From contig JANYDP010000016.1 in assembly GCA_025363535.1 (NCBI GenBank), positions 1-12,443 on the forward strand: a stretch of 12,443 bases of DNA. Reading direction: 5' to 3'. The stretch comes from Verrucomicrobiota bacterium (GTDB lineage: Bacteria > Verrucomicrobiota > Verrucomicrobiia > Limisphaerales > CAIQOK01). This document shows positions 6,200-12,443 of this stretch, in pieces (position 1 is the stretch's first letter; every line of letters starts with the position of its first letter). The notes under the pieces are model-generated. The model did not search any database. It was not told the DNA's origin and saw nothing but the letters and a program-made list of their open reading frames with translations. The position numbers and the translations under genes are program-made.

Positions 6200-7432
6200 G
6201 TGTCCAAAAAACGGCACGACCGGATGGCGTTTGACCGATCGCAGGATTTGCCCCGATACTCCGGCCCGGTGAATTCTTCCCCGCAGAAAATTTATGACGT
6301 CGCCGTGATTGGTGCCGGTCCAGGTGGGAGCGCGGCGGCCAGCGGGTTGGCACGCCGGGGTTTATCCGTTTTGATTTTGGAAAAGGCTGCGGTGCCGCGC
6401 TACAAGACCTGCGGCGGCGGTTTGCTCCACCGCGTTCGGCGGCAAATGCCAGGCACCGTGGCGCAGGTTGTGGAACGGGAGTGCCACGCCATCACTTTGA
6501 ATTTCCTCGCCGCCCGACTCAGCTTCACGGCCACGCGCGCCGAACCCATCGTCTTCATGACCATGCGTGCGGAGCTTGATCAAGTGCTGGTGCGGGAAGC
6601 CCAAAGGCTAGGCGCGGAATTGATCGAATCGTGTCTCGTGAAAAACCTTGTGTCGCATGAGCAGTTTGTGGAAATCGCCACGGACCAAAAAATGTTTCGC
6701 GCGCGGTTCGTCATCGGTGCCGACGGCGTTCACAGTCTCACGGCCAAAGCGGGCGGCTGGTCACCGCTGCCGCGCCTTGCCCCGGCGCTGGAATGGGAGT
6801 TGCAACTTTCCGCCGAAGATTTTTCGCGCTTCGGTCACACGGCGCGGTTTGATTTTGATTGCATTGATTCAGGCTACGCGTGGGTATTTCCCAAGCGCGA
6901 TCACATTTCCGTGGGAATTCTCAGCACAAGTCGGACGAAGCAAAATCTGCCGGCGAAACTGGAAAATTATCTGGCGGCCATCGGCCTTAAACAAATTCTG
7001 AAGTCCGAGAAACACGGCTACCTCATTCCGCTGGCCCCACGACGCGAACCCCTGGCGCGCGGAAGAATTTTGCTCGTCGGCGACGCCGCGGGACTGGCGG
7101 ATCCGATCACGGCGGAAGGGATTTCCTACGCGTGGCAAAGCGGACAACTCGCCGCCGAGGCGCTTGTTGAAACGGATCTCAATGTAGCAACCGCCGCCGC
7201 TCGCTACCAGGCGTTGCTCGAAAAAAACATTCTCCGCGATCTGCGCGCCGGACGATTCTTGGCCAGGGTGCTTTACGATTATCCCCGCCTTCGCACTGTG
7301 GCTTTCCGTTGGCAGGGACAACGTCTGACCGAGTTCGTTGCCGCTGTGGTCATGGGCGAACGTGGGTACGCAGACGCGTTAAAGAATCCGGCAAGCTGGT
7401 TGAAATTGTTTGACCGGGGAAAGCGTTTGTAA
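6200..7432 (+). CDS. FAD-dependent oxidoreductase, geranylgeranyl reductase family
   Basis: The 410-residue product has a Rossmann dinucleotide motif GAGPGGSAAA (38-47) after a strand YDVAVI, then an acidic residue at the end of the second strand (LILEK, E61), and PRYKTCGGGL (66-75), the signature of geranylgeranyl-reductase-type flavoproteins. FVIGADGVHS and GRILLVGDAAGLADPITAEGI are the second and third FAD motifs of the para-hydroxybenzoate hydroxylase superfamily. It probably reduces isoprenoid double bonds, such as in quinone side chains or lipids, but the substrate is unknown. The GTG at 6200 follows GGCAGGGGC; an ATG at 6224 is an alternative. It starts 13 bases after thiS. ThiO is unlikely because the cell has ThiH and the PRYKTCGGG motif is not a glycine oxidase feature. 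Confidence 0.85.
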   Translation: MSKKRHDRMAFDRSQDLPRYSGPVNSSPQKIYDVAVIGAGPGGSAAASGLARRGLSVLILEKAAVPRYKTCGGGLLHRVRRQMPGTVAQVVERECHAITLNFLAARLSFTATRAEPIVFMTMRAELDQVLVREAQRLGAELIESCLVKNLVSHEQFVEIATDQKMFRARFVIGADGVHSLTAKAGGWSPLPRLAPALEWELQLSAEDFSRFGHTARFDFDCIDSGYAWVFPKRDHISVGILSTSRTKQNLPAKLENYLAAIGLKQILKSEKHGYLIPLAPRREPLARGRILLVGDAAGLADPITAEGISYAWQSGQLAAEALVETDLNVATAAARYQALLEKNILRDLRAGRFLARVLYDYPRLRTVAFRWQGQRLTEFVAAVVMGERGYADALKNPASWLKLFDRGKRL

Positions 7433-7457
7433 TTCCAATTCAGCTCAGGGAACGCGG

Positions 7458-7486
7458 TTGAGAATTTTCCCGCGTGATGCGATGCT
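7458..7486 (+). promoter_or_regulatory. Candidate near-leaderless promoter of trpF
   Basis: TTGAGA (7458-7463), a 17-base spacer and GATGCT (7481-7486) lie nine bases before the ATG. The -10 match is weak (three of six), so this is tentative. It would make trpF a separate unit from the thiamine run. Confidence 0.25.
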
Positions 7487-7495
7487 CCGACCTTC

Positions 7496-8122
7496 ATGAG
7501 CGTCAAAGTAAAAATCTGTGGCATCACCAGCGTCGCCGACGGTCTCACCGCCGCCGAAGCCGGTGCGGACATGATCGGTCTGATGTTCTACGAAAAAAGT
7601 CCGCGTCACGTCTCGTTGCAACTCGCCGCTGAGATCGCGCGCGCACTGCCGCCGTTCGTCCTCAAGGTCGGTGTGTTCGTGAATCCCGACGCTGACCTGG
7701 TCACCCGCGCCATCGCCGAATGCGGCCTGAGCCTGCTGCAATTTCACGGCGACGAACCGCCGGAGTTTTGCACCGGCTTCGGCATGATGAGCATGAAGGC
7801 GTTTCGGGTTCGCGACGCGAAGTCGCTCGCAGACTTGCCGGCGTTCCAGACCGAAGCCTATTTGCTCGATGCCTATTCGCCCGATGCGCGCGGCGGAACC
7901 GGCGCGCGATTCAATTGGGAACTCGCCATCGAAGCCAAGAAATTCGGCCGGCCGGTTTTTCTCGCGGGCGGTTTGACGCCAGAAAATGTCGGGGAAGCCG
8001 TGCGAAAAGTTCAACCGTTCGCCGTGGATGTTTCCAGCGGCGTGGAATCCGCGCCGGGGAAAAAGGATGCGGCCAAAGTCCGCGCCTTCATCGCCAACGC
8101 GCGCCAGGCCGGCTCCGTATAG
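7496..8122 (+). CDS. trpF: Phosphoribosylanthranilate isomerase
   Basis: TrpF converts N-(5-phosphoribosyl)anthranilate to the 1-deoxyribulose form (CdRP) in tryptophan synthesis. The 208-residue TIM barrel begins VKVKICGIT with the catalytic cysteine C8. It continues with GADMIGLMFYEKSPRHV, LLQFHGDEP and YLLDAYSPDARGGTGARFNWE, where D125 is the general acid. The phosphate-binding strands FLAGGLTPENV and AVDVSSGVE complete the fold. Length is standard. The ATG at 7496 matches the usual N-terminus; no Shine-Dalgarno site is visible. A membrane protein gene of another family sits 45 bases downstream, between trpF and trpB, which commonly adjoin in bacteria. Confidence 0.96.
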   Translation: MSVKVKICGITSVADGLTAAEAGADMIGLMFYEKSPRHVSLQLAAEIARALPPFVLKVGVFVNPDADLVTRAIAECGLSLLQFHGDEPPEFCTGFGMMSMKAFRVRDAKSLADLPAFQTEAYLLDAYSPDARGGTGARFNWELAIEAKKFGRPVFLAGGLTPENVGEAVRKVQPFAVDVSSGVESAPGKKDAAKVRAFIANARQAGSV

Positions 8123-8130
8123 TCCGTTCC

Positions 8131-8158
8131 TCGACAAACCGGACGGGTCGCTTACAGT
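8131..8158 (+). promoter_or_regulatory. Candidate promoter of the RMND1-like gene
   Basis: TCGACA (8131-8136, five of six to TTGACA), a 16-base spacer and TACAGT (8153-8158, four of six to TATAAT) sit wholly in the gap after trpF. The -10 box ends nine bases before the ATG at 8168, giving an almost leaderless transcript. Confidence 0.4.
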
Positions 8159-8167
8159 TGCGTCAGG

Positions 8168-9247
8168 ATGAAAGGCGAAGCGATCTATCTCTACGCGTTC
8201 GATGTTGCGAACGAAATCATCACTGCGCGCGTCCAGGAAATTCTTTCCGAGAAACCCTTCCCGTTTGAAATTCGGATGGACAGGACGCTCCCCAAGGACA
8301 TGCCGCTCTACAAGCCGCTAGCCATCGAGCCGCCGCCGTTGTCTGCGCGGTTGCACGGCGTGCCGGTGCTGCTGCTCATCCGGGTTTACAACGTCGGCGT
8401 GGTCACCGTGATGATGCGGGCCGCGTTCGACGCCGCCACGCTTGCGGACCTCATGCCCTTTCATAATCCGAAACTGGAAAGTGGCGAAACGCTCGATGCG
8501 ATCGCAGTAAAACTGTGCGCGCAGGTTTGCGACAGTCTCCGGGAATTGATGCTGGGCCGGACGGAATTCCCCCCGCCGGAGGCTTACACCGTTTTTTGTT
8601 TCACCGATCTGGACGGCATGACTGACACGAACCGGTGGCTCGCCGAGCATCGCCGCGAAGTCGCCGGACTGCTCACCGAAACGGCGGCGGACAAATTGAG
8701 CGAAGCGCAGGTGACCGAAGTCCTGCGCATTCAACGTTCCTTCGAGAACACCGACCTCGTGGTGATTGACTGGGATGCGGCGCTCGTGGTGGACTTGACC
8801 GGCTATGTGGATGACGTGCTGTACGCGCTTGAACTGGCCAATCTGCAACTCGAAGAATTCCGCGTCATGGACAGCCGCCTCGACACGTATCTCGACAGGG
8901 CGTACGAAGATCTGGAGCGCCGAAGGCTGCCCATGTTTGGCGCGGCCAACCTGACCCTGCGCCATCTGCGCCGCTTTCGCGTGGACGTGGCGAAGCTCAC
9001 GGATGAAGTCACGCACATCACGAAGTTTTTCGGCGACTGGTATCTCGCCCGCGTCTATCTCGGCGCGCGCGACCGTTTCTATCTCGACCAATGGCGCGCC
9101 AGCGTCGAGCAACGCCTCGCCCAACTCGACAAGCTGTATAGTGTCGTCCACTCGGAGGTGAACGAGCAGCGCATGTTGTGGTTGGAAATCATCATCGTGA
9201 TTTTCTTCGCGATTGATCTGGGGATTTTGCTGTGGGTGCGGCGGTGA
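8168..9247 (+). CDS. Membrane-anchored protein resembling the RMND1/Rmd1 (DUF155) family
   Basis: The 359-residue product has a soluble N-terminal alpha/beta region (about 1-150, including VPVLLLIRVYNVGVVTVMMR), a middle region rich in acidic and aliphatic residues (VVIDWDAALVVDLTGYVDDVLYAL), a long helical segment of arginine-rich and leucine-rich heptads (about 215-335), and a C-terminal transmembrane helix (about 338-357, LEIIIVIFFAIDLGILLWV). The order of a globular domain, then a D-Q-W-R-A-S-V-E-Q-R-L-type coiled coil, then L-E-I-I-I plus a membrane helix at the very end is the layout of DUF155/RMND1 proteins, which in mitochondria support translation. The similarity is read by eye and is moderate. 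The function in bacteria is unknown. It interrupts trpF and trpB without an obvious metabolic link. Confidence 0.7.
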   Translation: MKGEAIYLYAFDVANEIITARVQEILSEKPFPFEIRMDRTLPKDMPLYKPLAIEPPPLSARLHGVPVLLLIRVYNVGVVTVMMRAAFDAATLADLMPFHNPKLESGETLDAIAVKLCAQVCDSLRELMLGRTEFPPPEAYTVFCFTDLDGMTDTNRWLAEHRREVAGLLTETAADKLSEAQVTEVLRIQRSFENTDLVVIDWDAALVVDLTGYVDDVLYALELANLQLEEFRVMDSRLDTYLDRAYEDLERRRLPMFGAANLTLRHLRRFRVDVAKLTDEVTHITKFFGDWYLARVYLGARDRFYLDQWRASVEQRLAQLDKLYSVVHSEVNEQRMLWLEIIIVIFFAIDLGILLWVRR

Positions 9248-9250
9248 AAC

Positions 9251-9324
9251 TTTGCCACAGAGGCACAGAGAACACAGAGTTTCTGTTTTCCTTTTCTCTG
9301 CGCACTCTGTGTCTCTGTGGCAAA
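9251..9324. repeat. Long CACAGAG-type inverted repeat upstream of trpB
   Basis: A 29-base left arm (9251-9279, TTTGCCACAGAGGCACAGAG then AACACAGAG) is the reverse complement of the right arm (9296-9324) at 25 of 29 positions, around a 16-base pyrimidine-rich loop. The arms are themselves made of degenerate CACAGAG units. As RNA it would form a very stable hairpin. It begins four bases after the upstream gene stops. CACAGAG/CTCTGTG elements of this kind are, to my knowledge, common interspersed repeats in environmental bacterial genomes. No transposase is present. Confidence 0.85.
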
Positions 9325-9328
9325 TAAT

Positions 9329-9351
9329 TCTTTGCGTCTTTGCGTCTTTGC
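9329..9351 (+). repeat. TCTTTGCG tandem repeat, about three copies
   Basis: TCTTTGCG occurs at 9329-9336 and 9337-9344, and seven of its eight bases again at 9345-9351. It lies between the CACAGAG inverted repeat and the trpB ribosome site and probably belongs to the same repeat element. The unit contains TTGCG, a partial -35 box: TTGCGT (9332-9337), 16 bases and GAGAAT (9354-9359) could act as a trpB promoter. Confidence 0.7.
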
Positions 9352-9352
9352 T

Positions 9353-9357
9353 GGAGA
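9353..9357 (+). promoter_or_regulatory. Shine-Dalgarno site that fixes the trpB start
   Basis: GGAGA lies nine bases before the ATG at 9367. It supports that ATG over an in-frame TTG at 9340, which would fall within the tandem repeat and add nine residues not expected in TrpB. The same bases overlap a possible -10 box (GAGAAT). Confidence 0.6.
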
Positions 9358-9366
9358 ATTAACGCC

Positions 9367-10581
9367 ATGAGTTCAGTCATTGCAGAAACTTTACCCGACG
9401 CCACCGGCCACTTCGGCCCGTTCGGCGGACGTTACGTGCCGGAAACCTTGATGCATCCGCTTCAGGAATTGGAAGCGGAATACTTTCGCGCCCAGCACGA
9501 TCCTGATTTCCAGAAGGAGCTGAGTTACTACCTCACGGAATTTGTCGGCCGCCCGTCACCGCTTTATTTTGCCGAACGCCTGACCAAGGAACTGGGCGGC
9601 GCGAAAATTTATCTCAAGCGCGAAGACTTGAACCACACCGGCGCGCACAAGATCAACAACGCCATCGGCCAGATCCTGCTCGCCAAGCGCATGGGCAAGA
9701 CGCGCATCATCGCCGAGACCGGCGCGGGGCAGCATGGTGTTGCCTCCGCAACGGTCGCCGCGATGTTCGGGATGAAATGCGTCATCTACATGGGCGCGGT
9801 GGATTGCCAGCGGCAGGAGCTGAACGTTTATCGCATGAAGATGCTCGGCGCGGAAGTCGTGCCAGTTCACGCGGGCCAGAAGACCTTGAAGGAAGCAGTC
9901 AATGAAGCCATGCGCGACTGGGTCACGAACATCCGCCACACGCATTACATTCTAGGCACGGCTTATGGCGCGCATCCGTATCCCGTGATGGTGCGAAATT
10001 TTCAGCGCATCATCGGCGACGAGGCGCGTGCGCAGATTTTGGAAAAAGAAAAACGTTTGCCCGACCTGCTCATCGCGTGCGTCGGCGGCGGTTCCAACGC
10101 CATCGGACTTTTTTATCCGTTCCTCGACGACCAGAGCGTGAAGATGATCGGCGTGGAAGCCGGTGGCCACGGCATCAAGCCGGAGCAGCACGCGGCGCGG
10201 TTTCACGGCGGTTCGCTCGGCGTGCTGCAAGGCACGCGCAGCTATATCTTGCAGGATGAATTCGGCCAGATCCAGGGCACGCACAGCGTCAGCGCCGGAT
10301 TGGACTACGCTGCCGTCGGGCCAGAACACGCCTTTCTGCACGACCAGAAACGCGTGGCCTACACCTACGCCACCGACGACCAGGCGCTCGCAGCGTTCAT
10401 GAAACTCGCGCGGCTCGAAGGCATCATCCCCGCGCTCGAAAGCGCGCATGCCGTCGCCGAATGCATCGTCCAAGCGCCCAAGCTGGGCAAGGACAAGGTC
10501 ATCATCGTGAACCTTTCCGGCCGCGGGGATAAAGACGTGGCGCAAGCGGCGGACAAGATCGGTTTGCAGATGCCGAAGTAA
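9367..10581 (+). CDS. trpB: Tryptophan synthase beta chain
   Basis: TrpB condenses indole with serine to give tryptophan, using pyridoxal phosphate. The 404-residue product opens HFGPFGGRYVPETLM and includes GRPSPLYFAERL, then KREDLNHTGAHKINNA with the PLP-binding lysine K95. ETGAGQHGVA holds the catalytic glutamate (E117), and CVGGGSNAIG forms the phosphate loop. GTHSVSAGLDY and NLSGRGDKDV complete the family pattern. It is the TrpB1 type that pairs with TrpA, of standard length. trpA is not found: 22 bases downstream a TIR protein gene starts instead, so trpA must be elsewhere. The promoter region is occupied by the CACAGAG inverted repeat and TCTTTGCG tandem repeat, which may affect expression. 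Confidence 0.97.
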   Translation: MSSVIAETLPDATGHFGPFGGRYVPETLMHPLQELEAEYFRAQHDPDFQKELSYYLTEFVGRPSPLYFAERLTKELGGAKIYLKREDLNHTGAHKINNAIGQILLAKRMGKTRIIAETGAGQHGVASATVAAMFGMKCVIYMGAVDCQRQELNVYRMKMLGAEVVPVHAGQKTLKEAVNEAMRDWVTNIRHTHYILGTAYGAHPYPVMVRNFQRIIGDEARAQILEKEKRLPDLLIACVGGGSNAIGLFYPFLDDQSVKMIGVEAGGHGIKPEQHAARFHGGSLGVLQGTRSYILQDEFGQIQGTHSVSAGLDYAAVGPEHAFLHDQKRVAYTYATDDQALAAFMKLARLEGIIPALESAHAVAECIVQAPKLGKDKVIIVNLSGRGDKDVAQAADKIGLQMPK

Positions 10582-10603
10582 TGTGGCAAGGCGCGAATGA
10601 AAT

Positions 10604-11692
10604 ATGGCGAATCGCAACCACTTAGAAATTCTTCGTCAAGGTGTTGCCGTATGGAATGATTGGAGAAAATCGAACCCCAAAGTAAAGCCGGACCTGAGCG
10701 ATTTAGATCTCTCAGGTATTAATTTTTCCGGCGCAGACTTCACGGACACGAAATTCGCTCAAACCATATTTAAGAAAGCGACACTAAATCACGTAAATTT
10801 TAGCCGTTCAATTTTTGTCAAAACGGATTTCAGTGGGGCGTCAATCGCCTTCTGTCGGTTTGTTCGGAATATTTTACACGGTGTTTCTTTTGAGAACGCC
10901 AATCTCAATCATACAATCTTGTTTCGCGGGTGGTGGAACAGGATAAAATTACGCAACGCGGATTTGTATGGGACCGTTTTTCGCGATTGCATGGGCACAC
11001 GGATAGATTTCAGTCAGGCGGTTTTGATGAGCACCGTTTTTGCAAACGTAAATTTTACAGGATGGACAGGGCTTGAAAGTGCACAGCATGCAGGTCCATC
11101 GACAATTGGGACAGATACGCTTTATAGATCACGAGGAAAAATCCCTGCAAAATTTCTCCGCGATGCAGGTGTTTCTGAGGAATTGATTTCTCATTTACCT
11201 TCTTTAATTAAGGCAGTCGAACCATACCAATTACAATCCTGTTTCATCAGCTACAGCGCTAAGAATCAAAAGTTTGCTGAACGTCTTCATTCAAGAATGC
11301 GGCAGGGTGGCTTACATGTATGGTTTGCTCCGGAAGACATGAAAGGTGGCGATCATTTCTCCGAGCAAATTGACAGAGCGATTCAGTTGCACGACCGGCT
11401 TTTGCTGGTGCTCTCCGAGGACAGCATCCAGAGCAAATGGGTGGAGCGAGAAATGCGCAAGGCGCGAAAAATTGAGCGCGCCGAAAAGCGGAAGAAACTT
11501 TTCCCCATCACCTTGATGGATTACGGCGAATTGAAAAAATGGGAATGCCTGGATTCCGACACCGGCGAAGACTTGGCGGAAGAAGTCCGCAAATATCACA
11601 TCCCCGATTTCTCCAACTGGAAAAACCACGACGCCTTTGAAGCTGCCTTCGCCCGGCTGGAAAAAGATTTGCGCGCGTCGGTCGGCAAATGA
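10604..11692 (+). CDS. Pentapeptide-repeat protein with C-terminal TIR domain
   Basis: The 362-residue product has two domains. Residues about 29-153 form a pentapeptide-repeat beta-helix: the central L or F recurs every five residues from L31 to F151 (25 positions, with only a few deviants such as W111 and G131). A linker follows, with TIGTDTLYRSRGKIPAKFL (167-185). The TIR domain begins SCFISYSAKNQKFAERL (212-228), then WFAPEDMKGGD (240-250) and LLLVLSEDSIQSKWVEREM (266-284). E283 in WVxxE matches the SARM1 catalytic glutamate, so NAD-cleaving activity is plausible. Bacterial TIR proteins often act in anti-phage defence, but no partner gene such as thsA is adjacent. There is no signal peptide or membrane helix. 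GC rises from about 35-45% in the first two-thirds to 52-55% after about 11340. Confidence 0.9.
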   Translation: MANRNHLEILRQGVAVWNDWRKSNPKVKPDLSDLDLSGINFSGADFTDTKFAQTIFKKATLNHVNFSRSIFVKTDFSGASIAFCRFVRNILHGVSFENANLNHTILFRGWWNRIKLRNADLYGTVFRDCMGTRIDFSQAVLMSTVFANVNFTGWTGLESAQHAGPSTIGTDTLYRSRGKIPAKFLRDAGVSEELISHLPSLIKAVEPYQLQSCFISYSAKNQKFAERLHSRMRQGGLHVWFAPEDMKGGDHFSEQIDRAIQLHDRLLLVLSEDSIQSKWVEREMRKARKIERAEKRKKLFPITLMDYGELKKWECLDSDTGEDLAEEVRKYHIPDFSNWKNHDAFEAAFARLEKDLRASVGK

Positions 11693-11880
11693 AAAGCGGT
11701 GGAGAGCCGCCGCAGTCCCAGACGCCGTCCTGATGCTTGGCCCAACCTCAGCACCGACGCCTACGATGAAAATAACGGAATAACCGAAGCAGTTGCTTCT
11801 GCGATGGAAGCAGTCAGCAAGAGGACGGAAGCCGCCGGTTCGGCGGGGGAATCAACCTGCGGAAACGATTTGAAGAGGGA
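11693..11880. other. Spacer between convergent TIR and response regulator genes
   Basis: No convincing gene is seen. It holds the first copy of a short hairpin repeat directly after the TIR stop (11694-11723). Two small GC-rich hairpins follow: GAAGC-AGTT-GCTTC (11786-11799) and CCGCC-GGTTC-GGCGG (11832-11846). None has a T-run, so none is a clear terminator. Confidence 0.6.
11694..11723 (-). repeat. Hairpin repeat, copy 1 (after the TIR gene)
   Basis: On the minus strand it reads GTCTGGGACTGCGGCGGC, TCTC, then CACCGCTT. The 18-base core matches copy 2 (12339-12356) at 16 of 18 positions, and both copies end with CACCGCTT. On the plus strand it folds into a seven-pair stem, GCGGTGG (11696-11702) with CCGCCGC (11707-11713), including one G-U pair, around AGAG. 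It lies two bases after the TIR stop, where it could protect the 3' end of the message. Confidence 0.65.
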
Positions 11881-12255
11881 TCACGCCGGCTTGCGGTTCA
11901 GCAGTGTTTCCATTTTCTCCAGGAGACGCGGGAGTTCAATCGGCTTGGTGTCGTAGTCGTCGCACCCGGCTTCCACGCATTTCTCCCGGTCGCCGGACAT
12001 GGCGTGCGCGGTGAGGGCGATGATGGGAAGGGTCTTCATTCCCGGCACGGCCTTGATGCGGCGCGTGGCTTCCCAGCCGTCGAACACCGGCAGGCTCATG
12101 TCCATGAGGATGAGTGCGGGGGCTTCGGATTGCGCCATGGCCACGGCCTGTTCACCATCCACGGCCATGACGACTTCGTAGCCTTTGCGCTGGAGCCGGC
12201 GCGAAAGCATGTCGCGATTCATCTCGTTGTCTTCCACCAAAAGGATTTTAGGCAT
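11881..12255 (-). CDS. Single-domain response regulator (CheY/DivK-like receiver)
   Basis: The 124-residue product is one receiver domain: KILLVEDN with acidic pair E8/D9, phospho-acceptor D52 in LILMDMSLPVFDGWEATR, T82 in IIALTAHAM, and K104 in YDTKPIEL. All conserved receiver residues are present and there is no output domain, so it must act by protein contact, as CheY and DivK do. The ALTAHAMSGDREKCVEAGCDDY stretch is typical of receivers that partner hybrid histidine kinases. The ATG at 12255 starts right at the domain. The frame stays open upstream to 12375 and beyond, but those residues look non-coding. No kinase gene is visible. It converges on the TIR gene and lies between two copies of a hairpin repeat. 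Confidence 0.93.
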   Translation of the reverse strand: MPKILLVEDNEMNRDMLSRRLQRKGYEVVMAVDGEQAVAMAQSEAPALILMDMSLPVFDGWEATRRIKAVPGMKTLPIIALTAHAMSGDREKCVEAGCDDYDTKPIELPRLLEKMETLLNRKPA

Positions 12256-12443
12256 AACAATTTTGGGAACGACTGTCGGCGGGAACCTTTTCAAAATAAC
12301 TGCGGCCCTGAATTTGAAGGTGATGGAAGTCCCGCGAGGTCTTGGACTGCGGTGGCCAGGGGGGAGCTGCGACACCGCTTGCAGACTGACGGATATTTTC
12401 CGGATAGGCGAAACCGTGCGGTTGTGCGAAAGCGGCGTGGCGC
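12256..12443. other. Right-edge region upstream of the response regulator
   Basis: All three minus-strand frames stay open to the window edge, and none shows a recognisable family, so I call no gene. A histidine kinase C-terminus would be expected for a partner, but no G-box such as GLGL is seen. The region contains hairpin repeat copy 2. A TTGAAA on the minus strand lacks a properly spaced -10 box. Confidence 0.5.
12339..12380 (+). repeat. Hairpin repeat, copy 2 (upstream of the response regulator)
   Basis: GTCTTGGACTGCGGTGGC (12339-12356) is followed after 16 bases by CACCGCTT (12373-12380). GCGGTG (12349-12354) and CACCGC (12373-12378) can pair as a six-base stem around an 18-base loop. 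The orientation is opposite to copy 1. From memory, very similar GAGGTCTTGGACTGCGG sequences are frequent between genes in Verrucomicrobiota; I cannot confirm that here. Confidence 0.65.

Noticed and set aside
6200..7432. Reading the flavoprotein after thiS as glycine oxidase ThiO
   Set aside because: ThiH already supplies dehydroglycine, and the PRYKTCGGGL motif and GDAAGLADPITAEGI segment fit geranylgeranyl-reductase-type enzymes instead.
11699..11956. Plus-strand 85-codon open frame after the TIR gene
   Set aside because: It overlaps the end of the response regulator, covers the hairpin repeat and has a serine/arginine-rich composition with no family signal.
12256..12375. N-terminal extension of the response regulator to a GTG at 12375
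   Set aside because: The added 40 residues are not receiver-like and overlap repeat copy 2; the ATG at 12255 begins exactly at the receiver domain.

Overview
The window looks like a chromosomal stretch of a Verrucomicrobiota-type bacterium, possibly a Pedosphaera/Limisphaerales relative. This is an inference from gene style: a secreted protein with a DADGDG calcium motif, GC-rich housekeeping genes with few Shine-Dalgarno sites, and several structured intergenic repeats. No rRNA or tRNA gene, CRISPR array, transposase or replication origin is visible.

Left part (1-2562 and on to 4303). The 3' end of a xylulokinase gene is followed by a small low-GC unknown gene and slyX in one tightly spaced run. 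After slyX come a nested hairpin element and, on the minus strand, a 39-residue predicted membrane peptide gene with a perfect intrinsic terminator. Two exported pectin-active proteins follow: a divergent pectinesterase (CE8) with a C-terminal Ig-like extension, and a family-9 pectate lyase (PL9) whose calcium and catalytic residues match the Pel9A spacing exactly. With xylulokinase nearby, this suggests use of plant cell-wall sugars.

Middle part (4352-9247). thiH, a low-GC membrane-anchored GspG-like orphan, thiS and a geranylgeranyl-reductase-family flavoprotein form an apparent operon. ThiH supplies dehydroglycine and ThiS carries sulfur for the thiamine thiazole; thiG and thiF are not in view. 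trpF follows, then a membrane protein resembling the RMND1/DUF155 family.

Right part (9248-12443). A long CACAGAG inverted repeat and a TCTTTGCG tandem repeat precede trpB. Instead of trpA, trpB is followed by a pentapeptide-repeat/TIR protein with an intact candidate NADase glutamate, a plausible anti-phage or NAD-cleaving effector. A convergent single-domain response regulator closes the window, flanked by two oppositely oriented copies of a short hairpin repeat.

Two themes run through the window. Low-GC genes (unknown gene, GspG-like gene, first half of the TIR gene) are scattered among GC-rich metabolic genes. Several genes also have promoter-like boxes so close to the start codon that their transcripts would be nearly leaderless.
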